Shown piece after piece: positions 1 to 7,842 of a stretch of DNA of 64,000 bases. Source of the DNA: Microbispora siamensis (GTDB taxonomy: Bacteria > Actinomycetota > Actinomycetes > Streptosporangiales > Streptosporangiaceae); contig NZ_BOOF01000003.1 of assembly GCF_016863095.1 (NCBI RefSeq), forward strand, positions 124,001-188,000, written 5' to 3'. Position numbers and translations under genes: made by a program. Positions within the stretch are counted from its first letter, which is position 1. Each line of letters begins with the position of its first letter. The notes under the pieces are model-generated. The model did no database searches. It saw nothing but the letters and a program-made list of their open reading frames with translations, and was not told the origin of the DNA.

Positions 1-812
1 GCGGTGACCAGGTCGTCGGCGGCTACGTCCTCCACTTCCCCCAGGACGACAACACCCATCTCGCCCTTCTCCGGCTGATGACGCATCCGGGCCGCAGGCG
101 CGAGGGCATCGGCGGCGCGCTGCTCGACCACGCCATCGGCCGGGCGCGGGACGAGGGCAGGCGCGTCCTGATCGCCGAGGCCCCGGCTGACGGTCCGGGC
201 ACGCCCTTCGCCAAGGCCCGCGGGTTCTCCCCGGCCTCCACCGAGACCCGCCTGGTGCTCGACCTGCGTACGACCGACTGGTCCGGCCTCGAACTCCTCC
301 GCGCCCGAGCAGTGCGGCACGCCACGGACTACTCGCTCGAACGGTGGGCCGGGCCGACCCCGGACGACCTGCTCGGCGACATGGCCCGCCTGGCGGAGGG
401 CATGAACGACGAGCCGCTGGGCGACCTCGCGATGGAGGACCAGCGCTGGACCGCCGACCGCGTGCGCGCCCGCGAGGAGATGCTCACCCGGGCGGGCCAG
501 CGGACGTACACGATGATCGCCCGGTGCACGGCCAATGGAGAGCCGGCGGGGTTCACCCAGCTCGTGGTGGACGCCGAGCGGCCGGAGGGGTGGGCCCGTC
601 AGGGCGCGACCACCGTCCTCCCGCCGCACCGCGGCCGTCGGCTCGGCCTGGTGCTCAAGCTCGCCAACATCACCTGGTTCCGCGCCTGCGAGCCGTCGGT
701 GGAGCGTGTGATCACGTGGAACTCCGTCGCGAACCCGCACATGCTGGCGATCAACGAGGCGATGGGCTTCGAGGTCTTCGACACCTGGCACCAGTGGCAG
801 CTCGACATCTGA
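1..812 (+). CDS. Tandem GNAT-family N-acetyltransferase (5' partial)
   Basis: The frame is already open at the left edge (first whole codon at base 3), so the true start lies outside the window. About 269 residues are visible. Two GNAT acetyl-CoA-binding loops can be seen: RRREGIGGAL near the N-terminal edge, and HRGRRLGLVLK about 170 residues later, followed by the typical NSVANPHMLAINEAMGFE segment. This makes it a two-domain acetyltransferase, as in MshD or Eis-like proteins. The family transfers acetyl groups from acetyl-CoA to small amines or proteins; the substrate cannot be told from sequence. It faces the next gene tail to tail, 15 bp away. Confidence 0.85.
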   Translation, partial: GDQVVGGYVLHFPQDDNTHLALLRLMTHPGRRREGIGGALLDHAIGRARDEGRRVLIAEAPADGPGTPFAKARGFSPASTETRLVLDLRTTDWSGLELLRARAVRHATDYSLERWAGPTPDDLLGDMARLAEGMNDEPLGDLAMEDQRWTADRVRAREEMLTRAGQRTYTMIARCTANGEPAGFTQLVVDAERPEGWARQGATTVLPPHRGRRLGLVLKLANITWFRACEPSVERVITWNSVANPHMLAINEAMGFEVFDTWHQWQLDI

Positions 813-827
813 CCGGGGCCGGCCGGC

Positions 828-1478
828 CTACTTCGTCTTCCGGGTGTAGACGACGCGGTCGACCAGCCGTTCGGCTTGGCCGGGCGGGGTGAAGTACAGG
901 TCGAAGGTGTGCCGGTCGTTCGACCTGATGGTGATCACTGTGCGCATCGGTATGGTCTTCCCGACGTACTCCGGGCCGAGCACTCCGGGGTCGGTGAACG
1001 TCCCGGGCAGCGACAGCACGTTGCTGCCCTCGGCGAGTGCGGGGCCGCGATAGGTCATCGCGGTGGGGGTGACGCTGTCGAAGGTGGTCCACTCGTAGCG
1101 CCGGTCGATGGTGGAGAAGCCGAGGATCCCCAGCCGGTAGTACGGGTGACCGCCGAGGACGCCTTCGGCCTCCTCCTCCAGGAACCGGCCGCCCGTCTTG
1201 GCGATCCACCGCGTCCTGACCGTGATGTCGCGGGAGACGACCGGCTTGCCGTCGCCGCCGAGAAGGTAGTTGTACTTGGTGGCCTTCCAGGTGCCGACCA
1301 GCGGGTCGAGCCGGCGATGGAAAGGCCCCGGCTCGAGCGGACCGGCGGCTGCGCTCTGGATCCGCGCGGCCGGCGCGGCGACCGGCGCCGTGGCGGCGGC
1401 CGGCGCGCCGGTCAGTGCCAATACGGCCGCGGCCGAGACGACGGACAGGGACAGTCTCTTCAGCACGGGTGTCTCCAT
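828..1478 (-). CDS. Secreted DUF1579-like protein
   Basis: A 216-residue protein with a clear Sec signal peptide: basic start (METPVLKRLS), hydrophobic core around residues 10-24, and an AXA-type site near residue 29. The mature part has an LVGTWK motif, an alternating beta-rich pattern and the segment RWIAKTGGRFLEEEAEG, which resemble DUF1579 lipocalin-like proteins of unknown function. No catalytic motif is recognised. It is a single gene convergent with the GNAT gene; the kinase gene starts about 200 bp upstream on the other strand. Confidence 0.7.
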   Translation of the reverse strand: METPVLKRLSLSVVSAAAVLALTGAPAAATAPVAAPAARIQSAAAGPLEPGPFHRRLDPLVGTWKATKYNYLLGGDGKPVVSRDITVRTRWIAKTGGRFLEEEAEGVLGGHPYYRLGILGFSTIDRRYEWTTFDSVTPTAMTYRGPALAEGSNVLSLPGTFTDPGVLGPEYVGKTIPMRTVITIRSNDRHTFDLYFTPPGQAERLVDRVVYTRKTK

Positions 1479-1636
1479 GGGCTGCGAGGGGCCGGCAGGC
1501 GAGGTGGTGTGGGCGCGCCGGCGTGAACGATCTCGGCCGCGGACGGCCCGGCTCTCGTACGCCGAGCCGGCGGCGTGACGTACGGGATCATGACATCGGC
1601 GGAAGCGGGGCTGATAGTGTCCCGGTCATCGGCTAG

Positions 1637-1651
1637 ATGTGCATTTCGCAC
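1637..1651. promoter_or_regulatory. Upstream copy of 15-bp inverted repeat flanking the two-component genes
   Basis: ATGTGCATTTCGCAC is itself a partial dyad (GTGC, 5 nt, GCAC). Its exact reverse complement lies at 4263-4277, just after the response-regulator stop. It sits before the preferred kinase start at 1675. An operator for the adjacent response regulator is the simplest reading; this is inference. Confidence 0.45.
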
Positions 1652-1674
1652 GGTTCACGGGAGGGTCCCGGCGA

Positions 1675-3594
1675 GTGGGGCGAACCGCGGACGACCTTCC
1701 GCTCCGGCTGGCCAGGGCCATGTTGTGGGCCTCGTTCGGCATCCTCGCCTACATCCGCGCGTTCAGCGCTCTGGACAACGGCGCCGGTCCGCTCGGGGTG
1801 CTGCTCCCGATGGCGTCCTACCCGCCGCTCATCGCGCTGTCGATGTGGTGCTGGAGCCCAGCGGTCCGATACAGGCTCCTCGCCGCCGTGGTGCTGCTCT
1901 ACTTCCTGCCGATCCCGTTCGTCGGCGGGTCCTGGGAGTGGATCCCGTGGACGGTGGCGGCCGCCGTCCTGTGCGCGCTCCCCACGCGGATCGCCTGGCC
2001 GCTGTTCGTCCTCATCGTGGCCGCGGCCGGCGCGTCGGCCCTCCTCCCCGCCTACCCCTATCCCGGGTTGGAGGTCCAGGGCGGTCTCGGCTACATGATC
2101 GTCACGGCGGACGACGGTCTCATCGTCTTCGGCCTGTCCAGGCTCGTCATGGCCGTCGCGAGACTTCACCAGACCCGCGAGGAACTGGCCCGGACGGCCC
2201 TGTCGAGGGAACGGCTGCGGCTGGACGGAGAGCTGCGGCGCCTGCTCGGCGGGAAACTCCAGGCGATCGCTTTCCGGATGCGGACCGCGGCCCGGCAGGA
2301 ACCGGGCGAGGCGCGGCACTCCCTCCGGGAAGGGATCGAACTCGCGCGGCGCACCCTGGCGGAGGTGCGTGCCACGGCCGGCGCCTACCGCGCCGATGCC
2401 CCCGAGACGATCTCGCCGCCGGCCGAGTCGCCGCGGCTGGCGCGACGGGTGCTGCTCGCGGTCCTGCTCATCCAGTGCGTGCTCGTCCTGAAGAACCTGG
2501 CCTACGTCCGCCCCGGCGACTGGCCGGCCTTCGCCTTCGCGACCGTCCTGCTCGTCGTCATCGCGGTCCTTCAGGTTCTTCCGCAGTCGCGGACGGTGCT
2601 GGTCGCGCAGAGCCTGCTGATCCTGCTGCCCCTGCCCGTCTTCCCCGACGCCTGGGACCGCCTGCTGAGCGTCTTCACGGGCAAGCTGCTGCTCAACGTA
2701 CGGCCGCCGCGCTCCTGGGCGATCGTCGGAGTCGTCCTGGCCGGGCACCTCGCCTGGTTCCTGCACCGCGTCGACAGCGATTTCCTCTTCATCGACGACC
2801 TCCCCGCCGCGCTGAGCAACTTCGGCGGCCACGTCATGATCATGTGGCTGGTGTACTGCCTCGGGCGGCTGAGCGGGCTCCTCACGGTGCTGGAGCGGAC
2901 CCGGCACGAGCTCGCCGAGGCGGCGGTGCGCCGCGAACGACTGCGGATCGCCGGTGACCTGCACGACATCCTGGGCTACAGCCTGTCGGCGGTCGCCCTG
3001 AAGGGTGAGGTGGCAGAACACCTGCTCGGCACCGACCCCGCCAGGGCCAGGACCCAGATCGCCGCACTGGGGTCACTGGTCGACCGGGCCCTGGTCGAGC
3101 TCGGCTCCATCACCGGCGATCGGGTCGAACTACGGTTGAGCGGTGAGATCGACGCCGCCCGCGAGGTGCTGGCGGACGCCGGGATCGAGGCGGTGGTGCG
3201 CGTCGAGACGGGGCCGCTTTCCGCGCCGGTCGACACCGCGCTGGCCGCGGTGCTCCGTGAAGGCGTCACCAACGTCCTGCGCCACAGTCAGGCCCGCACC
3301 TGTGAGATCGCCGTGTCGGGAACTTCTGGCGGCGTACGGTTGCGGCTGGTCAACGACGGCGCCGCCGTGCAGGCCACCGTACGGGAGGGATCGGCGCGGC
3401 CGGAGCGGCGCGGCACCGGGCTCGACAGCATCGCGGCGCGGACCAGCGGACGGGTCACGGCGGGACACCGCGCCGGTGACAGCTTCGAGGTGCTCGCCGA
3501 GTTCCCCGCACCGGCCGGACCCGGTGGCGGTCCGGAGGGCTTCCAGCCGGGTGCGGGCACGCCGGCTCTCCCGGGGTCGGGACCGCTGGCATGA
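1675..3594 (+). CDS. NarL/DesK-type sensor histidine kinase with duplicated membrane-DHp module
   Basis: Membrane kinase of about 639 residues. GTG at 1675 is preferred because GGGAGG lies 10 nt upstream; an in-frame GTG at 1639 overlaps the inverted repeat and has no ribosome site. Order: hydrophobic segments (about 12-160), a HisKA_3-like helix pair with RERLRLDGELRRLLGG where the phospho-His is replaced by Arg188, a second hydrophobic block (about 258-400), a true HisKA_3 with RERLRIAGDLHDILGY (His430), then a HATPase domain with N box EGVTNVLRHS and GTGLDSI. The kinase autophosphorylates at His430 and should pass phosphate to the regulator 50 bp downstream. The doubled module is unusual. 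The signal is unknown. Confidence 0.88.
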   Translation: MGRTADDLPLRLARAMLWASFGILAYIRAFSALDNGAGPLGVLLPMASYPPLIALSMWCWSPAVRYRLLAAVVLLYFLPIPFVGGSWEWIPWTVAAAVLCALPTRIAWPLFVLIVAAAGASALLPAYPYPGLEVQGGLGYMIVTADDGLIVFGLSRLVMAVARLHQTREELARTALSRERLRLDGELRRLLGGKLQAIAFRMRTAARQEPGEARHSLREGIELARRTLAEVRATAGAYRADAPETISPPAESPRLARRVLLAVLLIQCVLVLKNLAYVRPGDWPAFAFATVLLVVIAVLQVLPQSRTVLVAQSLLILLPLPVFPDAWDRLLSVFTGKLLLNVRPPRSWAIVGVVLAGHLAWFLHRVDSDFLFIDDLPAALSNFGGHVMIMWLVYCLGRLSGLLTVLERTRHELAEAAVRRERLRIAGDLHDILGYSLSAVALKGEVAEHLLGTDPARARTQIAALGSLVDRALVELGSITGDRVELRLSGEIDAAREVLADAGIEAVVRVETGPLSAPVDTALAAVLREGVTNVLRHSQARTCEIAVSGTSGGVRLRLVNDGAAVQATVREGSARPERRGTGLDSIAARTSGRVTAGHRAGDSFEVLAEFPAPAGPGGGPEGFQPGAGTPALPGSGPLA

Positions 3595-3646
3595 TCCTGT
3601 CGATCGGATGCCGGTCGAGGCCGTTCGTTCGAGGGCCGGGAGGGTG

Positions 3647-4258
3647 ATGAGCGTGATTCGCGTCCTCATCGCGGAGGACATGCACATCCTCCGCGAAGCG
3701 CTGGTCGAGCTGCTGTCCCTGCACGACGACATCGAGGTGGTGGCGGGGGTGGCCTCCGGCCTGGAGATCGTGCCCGCGGCGCTGGAGCACCGGCCCGACG
3801 TGGCCGTGATCGACATCGATCTGCCGGGGCTGGACGGCGTGGCCGCGGCCGCCGAGCTGCGCAGGGCGCTGCCCGGATGCGCCGTCCTGATCCTGACGGC
3901 GCTGACCAAACCGGGCGTCCTGCGCAGGGCGCTGGGTGTGCAGGTCGCCGGCTTCGTCCCGAAGGACATCCGGCCGGCCGAGCTCGCCGCGGCGATCAGG
4001 ACCGTCGCGGCGGGGGGACGCGCGGTGGACCCGTCGCTGGCGCTGGTCGCGCTGGAGGCGCCGGAAAGCCCGCTCAGCCAGCGCGAGACGGAGGTGCTGC
4101 GCATGTCGGCCACGGGCGCGCAACCCGCCGAGATCGCCGAGCGGCTCTTCCTGACCTACGGCACGGTGCGCAACTACCTCACCTCGGCGGTCGCCAAGCT
4201 GGGGGCCCGCAACCGGGTCGACGCCATCCGGATCGCCACCGAGTCCGGCTGGATCTAG
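3647..4258 (+). CDS. NarL/LuxR-family response regulator
   Basis: 203 residues from ATG 3647; GTG 3653 is an alternative with better spacing from GGGAGGG. The receiver domain shows the acidic pair Glu10-Asp11, phosphoacceptor Asp56 in VIDIDLPGLDG, the conserved Thr in ILTALTK and Lys in VPKDIRP. The C-terminal GerE helix-turn-helix starts at SPLSQRETEVLRM and includes the recognition helix YGTVRNYLTSAVAKLGA. It is the partner of the preceding kinase and binds DNA when phosphorylated. The 15-bp repeats before the kinase and after this gene are likely targets, suggesting autoregulation and control of the downstream pair. Confidence 0.92.
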   Translation: MSVIRVLIAEDMHILREALVELLSLHDDIEVVAGVASGLEIVPAALEHRPDVAVIDIDLPGLDGVAAAAELRRALPGCAVLILTALTKPGVLRRALGVQVAGFVPKDIRPAELAAAIRTVAAGGRAVDPSLALVALEAPESPLSQRETEVLRMSATGAQPAEIAERLFLTYGTVRNYLTSAVAKLGARNRVDAIRIATESGWI

Positions 4259-4260
4259 CC

Positions 4261-4277
4261 ATGTGCGAAATGCACAT
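4261..4277. promoter_or_regulatory. Downstream copy of inverted repeat (operator candidate)
   Basis: ATGTGC, GAAAT, GCACAT form a perfect 6-bp dyad with a 5-nt centre, starting 2 bp after the response-regulator stop. Bases 4263-4277 are the exact reverse complement of 1637-1651. A second dyad, CCGTTA with TAACGG, follows at 4283-4303. The site precedes the 4472-5752 genes, so it may be their operator, or part of a terminator. Confidence 0.45.
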
Positions 4278-4406
4278 CGGCCCCGTTACTGGGGCACTAA
4301 CGGCCTCCTCCGGCCTTCTGCCACGCTTTCGGTGAAGTGAACCAAGATCCACCGAACGGCGTCCGCCGCGTGCCGCGGCTCTGCCGTCTTGTGCGCAGGA
4401 GATGTC

Positions 4407-4472
4407 ATGGGAAAGACAGGCGACCACGCCCCGCAGCGGGCGGCGGCCCTCGCAGGCGCCGGGGCACGCTGA
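4407..4472 (+). CDS. Possible 21-codon leader peptide coupled to the membrane protein
   Basis: ATG 4407 follows AGGAGA by 4 nt and opens a 21-codon frame (starts MGKTGDHAPQ) that ends at TGA 4470-4472. That stop overlaps the ATG of the next gene as TGATG. This is the usual arrangement for translational coupling, and the downstream gene has no good ribosome site of its own. The peptide matches nothing I know, so it may act only as a translated leader. Weakly supported. Confidence 0.3.
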   Translation: MGKTGDHAPQRAAALAGAGAR

Positions 4473-4876
4473 TGGAGCCCACCGAAGTCCTGCCGATCGT
4501 CGCGATCCTGTCGATCGTCACCGTCGAGTTCGGCGGGCACGCGCTGCTGCGTTTCGTCACCACCGACCGCGACAGGCTCGGAGCCCTCCGCGAGCGCTTC
4601 TTCCGCGCCGGCCACGCGCACGCGGGTGTGCTCCTGGTGCTCTCACTCGTCTATCTGCTGTACCTGCCCCGCGCCGGGTTCCCCGACGGCCTGGAATGGC
4701 TGTGCGGCGCGGCCCTGCTCGCCGGAGTGCTGGCCCAGTCGGGCGGGTTCTTCCTCCACCTCCGCATCGGCGAGGAGGGCCGCACCTCGTACGGCACGGC
4801 GCTCACGCGGACCGGCGCCCTGCTCCTCGCGGCCGCGCTCATCGCCCTGGCGGCCGGACTCATCCGGGCCGCGTAA
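4472..4876 (+). CDS. Small four-helix membrane protein, unknown function
   Basis: 134 residues starting MEPTEVLPIV. Four hydrophobic stretches at about 6-20, 50-66, 74-92 and 112-132 predict a small integral membrane protein. An amphipathic segment with TTDRDRLGALRERFFRAGHAHAG follows the first helix. It resembles uncharacterised actinobacterial membrane proteins; no enzyme motif is seen. It lies 30 bp before the NmrA-like gene and downstream of the two-component system, so all four genes could form one regulatory unit. ATG 4472 overlaps the stop of a possible leader peptide. Confidence 0.7.
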   Translation: MEPTEVLPIVAILSIVTVEFGGHALLRFVTTDRDRLGALRERFFRAGHAHAGVLLVLSLVYLLYLPRAGFPDGLEWLCGAALLAGVLAQSGGFFLHLRIGEEGRTSYGTALTRTGALLLAAALIALAAGLIRAA

Positions 4877-4906
4877 ACCCCTCTTGTGAGCGAACGGAGA
4901 TGTGAA

Positions 4907-5752
4907 TTGATCCTGGTGACCGGCGCGACCGGGAACGTCGGCTCGGAACTGGTCAAGGCGCTGCTCGGGGCGGGGGAACGGGTGCGGGCGCTCGTCCGGA
5001 ACCCGGCGGACGCCGCCCTGCCCCCTGACGCGGAGCCCGTCGGCGGCGACCTCAACCACCCGGAGAGCCTGACCGAGGCGTTCGACGGTGTCCGCCGTGT
5101 GTTCCTCCTGCCGGGCTACGACGACATGCCCGGCCTGCTGGCCCGCGCCCGCCGGGCCGGGGTGGAGCGGATCGTGCTGCTGACGGGCGGCTCCGCCGCA
5201 CTGGAGGACATGACCAACGCCGTCTCCCGCTACATGGCCCTCTCCGAGCGTGCCGTGCGGGCATCCGGCCTGCCCTGGACCATCCTGAGGCCGAGGTCGT
5301 TCATGTCCAACGCCCTGCGCTGGCTCCCTCAGTTCGAGGCCGGCGACGTGGTGCGCGTGCCGTTCGCCGGCGTGCGCACCGCCGCCGTCGATCCCTTCGA
5401 CATCGCCGCCGTGGCGGCCCGGGCACTGCTGGACGACGGGCACGACGGCCTGATCCACGAAGTGACCGGCCCCCAGGCGCTGCTGCCCGCCGACCAGGTC
5501 GCCGTCCTCGCCAGGGTGCTCGACAGGGATCTGCGCTGCGAGGGCCTGACCGACGCCGAGGCCCGGGCCGAGATGGAGGCGCAGATGCCCGCGCAGTATG
5601 TCGACGCGTTCTTCCGGTTCTTCGTCGACGGCACGCTTGACGAGTCGCAAATCCACCCCACGGTGCGGGAGGTGACCGGACGCCCACCCCGCACCTTCGA
5701 GCAATGGGCGACCGCCCACGCCGACGCCTTCCGCCGGATTCAGGCCGTTTGA
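4907..5752 (+). CDS. NmrA-like NAD(P)-binding atypical SDR
   Basis: 281 residues from TTG 4907, chosen because the product then starts MILVTGATGNVG as in the family and GGAG lies about 8 nt upstream; a GTG at 4886 would add seven residues. The N-terminal Rossmann motif TGATGNVG and the following basic residues (ALVRNP) suggest NADP(H). The family includes redox sensors such as NmrA/QorA-regulators and NAD(P)H:quinone-type reductases. No catalytic YxxxK is obvious, so a binding or sensor role is possible. It lies 30 bp after the membrane protein in the same direction. Confidence 0.85.
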   Translation: MILVTGATGNVGSELVKALLGAGERVRALVRNPADAALPPDAEPVGGDLNHPESLTEAFDGVRRVFLLPGYDDMPGLLARARRAGVERIVLLTGGSAALEDMTNAVSRYMALSERAVRASGLPWTILRPRSFMSNALRWLPQFEAGDVVRVPFAGVRTAAVDPFDIAAVAARALLDDGHDGLIHEVTGPQALLPADQVAVLARVLDRDLRCEGLTDAEARAEMEAQMPAQYVDAFFRFFVDGTLDESQIHPTVREVTGRPPRTFEQWATAHADAFRRIQAV

Positions 5753-5784
5753 GGCGTGGACGCCGAGCCGCGCTCGGCATCCCC

Positions 5785-6621
5785 CTACGGGCGCAGGTCG
5801 GTCCTGGCCTCGCCGGTGACCGGATCGTACGGAAAGGAGAGATGCTGGTGGATCATCACCCACGCGCCGTCCCGCCTCTCGAACACGCGGGTGCCGCGTG
5901 ACCACGTCTCGGCGCTCTCGCCGCCGGCCTGCCCGACCCGGATGTGGTTGAGCCCCCACGCGACCGCCAGGTCCTGCCTCACCAGGATCTTGAGGTCCGG
6001 GACGTCCCAGCTCACGCCGTCCTCGGCGGCGTCGAGGCCACGCGCGCAGACCTCGCGGACCGCCTCGACGCCGCGGTGCTGCAGCGGCTCGTCGTGCTCG
6101 TAGGAGACGACGTCGGCGGCGATGCCGGCCATGAGGCCGTCCAGGTCTCCGGCGGCGGTGCCGGCGAACCACCGGCGGTGCAGTTCGCGCACCTCCTCCT
6201 CGGCCGTTCCGGAATCGGCGTCCGGCTCGACGTACGGGAACGAGTGGTGCTCGTGGGCGATCACCCATCGGCCGTCCTGCCTGCGCAGGCCGAGCGTCAG
6301 CCGCAGGCGCATCCGCGGGTTCGCCGCGAGCTCTTCCGGGCTGCCGCAGCGCAGCAGGGCGTGGGCGAACGCGACGTCCTCCCCCGCGGTCACGTCCAGC
6401 GACTCGATCTCGAAGCAGGCACCCTGTGCCTGCCAGGCGAAGAAGGGCGGCCACGTCTCGCGGTAGGCGTCCAGGCCGCGCACGCCCTCGTACGGCGGCG
6501 GCACGTCGAACATCACGATGTCGTCGGCGTGGTCGGCGACGACCCCGTCGATGTCGCCGCGGTGGACCGCCTCGGCCCAGCGCTCGATCAGGTCGCGGAT
6601 CAGCTTGTGGTCGTCGGTCAT
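5785..6621 (-). CDS. Tandem SnoaL/NTF2-like protein
   Basis: 278 residues comprising two NTF2-like (SnoaL) folds: residues about 1-135 and 142-270. Both end with a parallel motif, RWVIAHEHHSFPY and AWVMIHQHLSFPY, which shows internal duplication. Such domains form cone-shaped pockets that bind small ligands or act as isomerases; no specific reaction can be assigned. It lies 80 bp downstream of a sigma factor that also carries a SnoaL-like tail, suggesting co-transcription. It ends 32 bp from the NmrA-like gene, tail to tail. Confidence 0.8.
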   Translation of the reverse strand: MTDDHKLIRDLIERWAEAVHRGDIDGVVADHADDIVMFDVPPPYEGVRGLDAYRETWPPFFAWQAQGACFEIESLDVTAGEDVAFAHALLRCGSPEELAANPRMRLRLTLGLRRQDGRWVIAHEHHSFPYVEPDADSGTAEEEVRELHRRWFAGTAAGDLDGLMAGIAADVVSYEHDEPLQHRGVEAVREVCARGLDAAEDGVSWDVPDLKILVRQDLAVAWGLNHIRVGQAGGESAETWSRGTRVFERRDGAWVMIHQHLSFPYDPVTGEARTDLRP

Positions 6622-6701
6622 CCGGCTCGGTCCTTCCGGGTTGTCGCGCTGATGATTCCTGTCAGCACCTACAACCCGCGGCGACCGCCGGACTCATCGC
6701 T

Positions 6702-7754
6702 CTATCCGAGTGTCAGTTCCGCCGGCAGGCCGAACGCCGGCAGGTGGGCGTCCAGGAACGAGACCACCTCCGCGATCAGCGGTCCGCGCAGGGCGAGCAG
6801 GTCCAGGCCCGCGGCGGCGTAGACGCCGCGGTCGTCGTCCCAGAGGTACGTGCCGAACGCGACCTGCCCGTTCGCCCGCGCCGGCAGAAAACGCCAGCGC
6901 CGGTTCCCTGCCGTCTCCAGCAGGAAGCCGCGGATGCCGTCGTGCCCGTGGAACCAGGCCGTCAGCGGCGGCATCGAGTACTTCGCGTCATGGGTCAGCA
7001 TCGCCACGATGGCGTCCACGTCCGCGGCCTCCCACGCGGCGGCGTACCGCCGGGCCGTCTCCCGCCACGCCGGTTCGCCGAGCAGGCCGAGGGTCCGCTG
7101 CTGGGTGGCCGGCGGGACCAGGCGGCCGAGCGTGGCGTGGGCCCGCTGCAACGCGCTGTTGACCGCGGCGACGGTCGTCTCCAGCAGGCCGGCGACCTCG
7201 CCTGCGCCGTAGCCGAGGACGTCGCGCAGCAGCAGCACGGCCCGCTGCCGAGCCGGCAGGTGCTGCAGCGCGGCGACGAAGGCCAGCTCCACGCTCTCCC
7301 GCGCCAGGGCGCGCGCCTCAGGGCCCAGCTCCGCCGTCCAGCCCATCAACCGGTCGGGGAACGGCTCGACCCACGCCGCCTCGGCCGCCGGCGCGCCTCC
7401 GGGGCTCAGATCGGCGGGCAGCTCGCGCCGCCCGCGCCGTTCGATGAGCGTCAGCGACCTGTTCGTCGCGATCGCGTACAGCCAGGGCCGTACGGAGCCG
7501 CGGTCGTCGGAGCCAGGGTTCTCAGAGTCGGTGTCCTCGAACCGCGGCAGGGCACGCCACGCCCGGTCCAGCGTTTCCTGGACGACGTCCTCCGCGTCGT
7601 GGACCGACCCGAGCATCCGGTAGCAGTGGGCGCGCAGCTCGTCCCGCAGCGGCCCGACCAGGCGCCCGAAGGCGTCGCCGTCACCCGAGCGGGCCGCGGC
7701 CAGCAGTTCCGCGCGGGACCACCCTGTCCCGCCCATGAGATCCTCGTCCACCAT
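6702..7754 (-). CDS. ECF sigma factor with C-terminal SnoaL-like domain
   Basis: 350 residues; start taken at ATG 7754 (MVDEDLMGG), since the frame continues upstream without further homology. Sigma2 spans about 15-90, with [20 protein letters not shown] and [13 protein letters not shown]. Sigma4 lies at about 150-205, with [26 protein letters not shown] (first 18 residues most conserved). The C-terminal 140 residues form an NTF2/SnoaL fold, as in the SigJ, ECF41 and ECF56-type groups, where this domain replaces an anti-sigma factor in controlling activity. It directs RNA polymerase to its own promoters. It diverges from the OmpA lipoprotein gene across about 88 bp. Confidence 0.88.
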   Translation of the reverse strand: MVDEDLMGGTGWSRAELLAAARSGDGDAFGRLVGPLRDELRAHCYRMLGSVHDAEDVVQETLDRAWRALPRFEDTDSENPGSDDRGSVRPWLYAIATNRSLTLIERRGRRELPADLSPGGAPAAEAAWVEPFPDRLMGWTAELGPEARALARESVELAFVAALQHLPARQRAVLLLRDVLGYGAGEVAGLLETTVAAVNSALQRAHATLGRLVPPATQQRTLGLLGEPAWRETARRYAAAWEAADVDAIVAMLTHDAKYSMPPLTAWFHGHDGIRGFLLETAGNRRWRFLPARANGQVAFGTYLWDDDRGVYAAAGLDLLALRGPLIAEVVSFLDAHLPAFGLPAELTLG

Positions 7755-7842
7755 CCCATCCTCACGCCGTGCGCGGTCGGCGGCCCGGCAGAGTAAGAAT
7801 CTTGGCGGATGCCGCGCTCTTGGGAAACAGGGGACGAGAATC

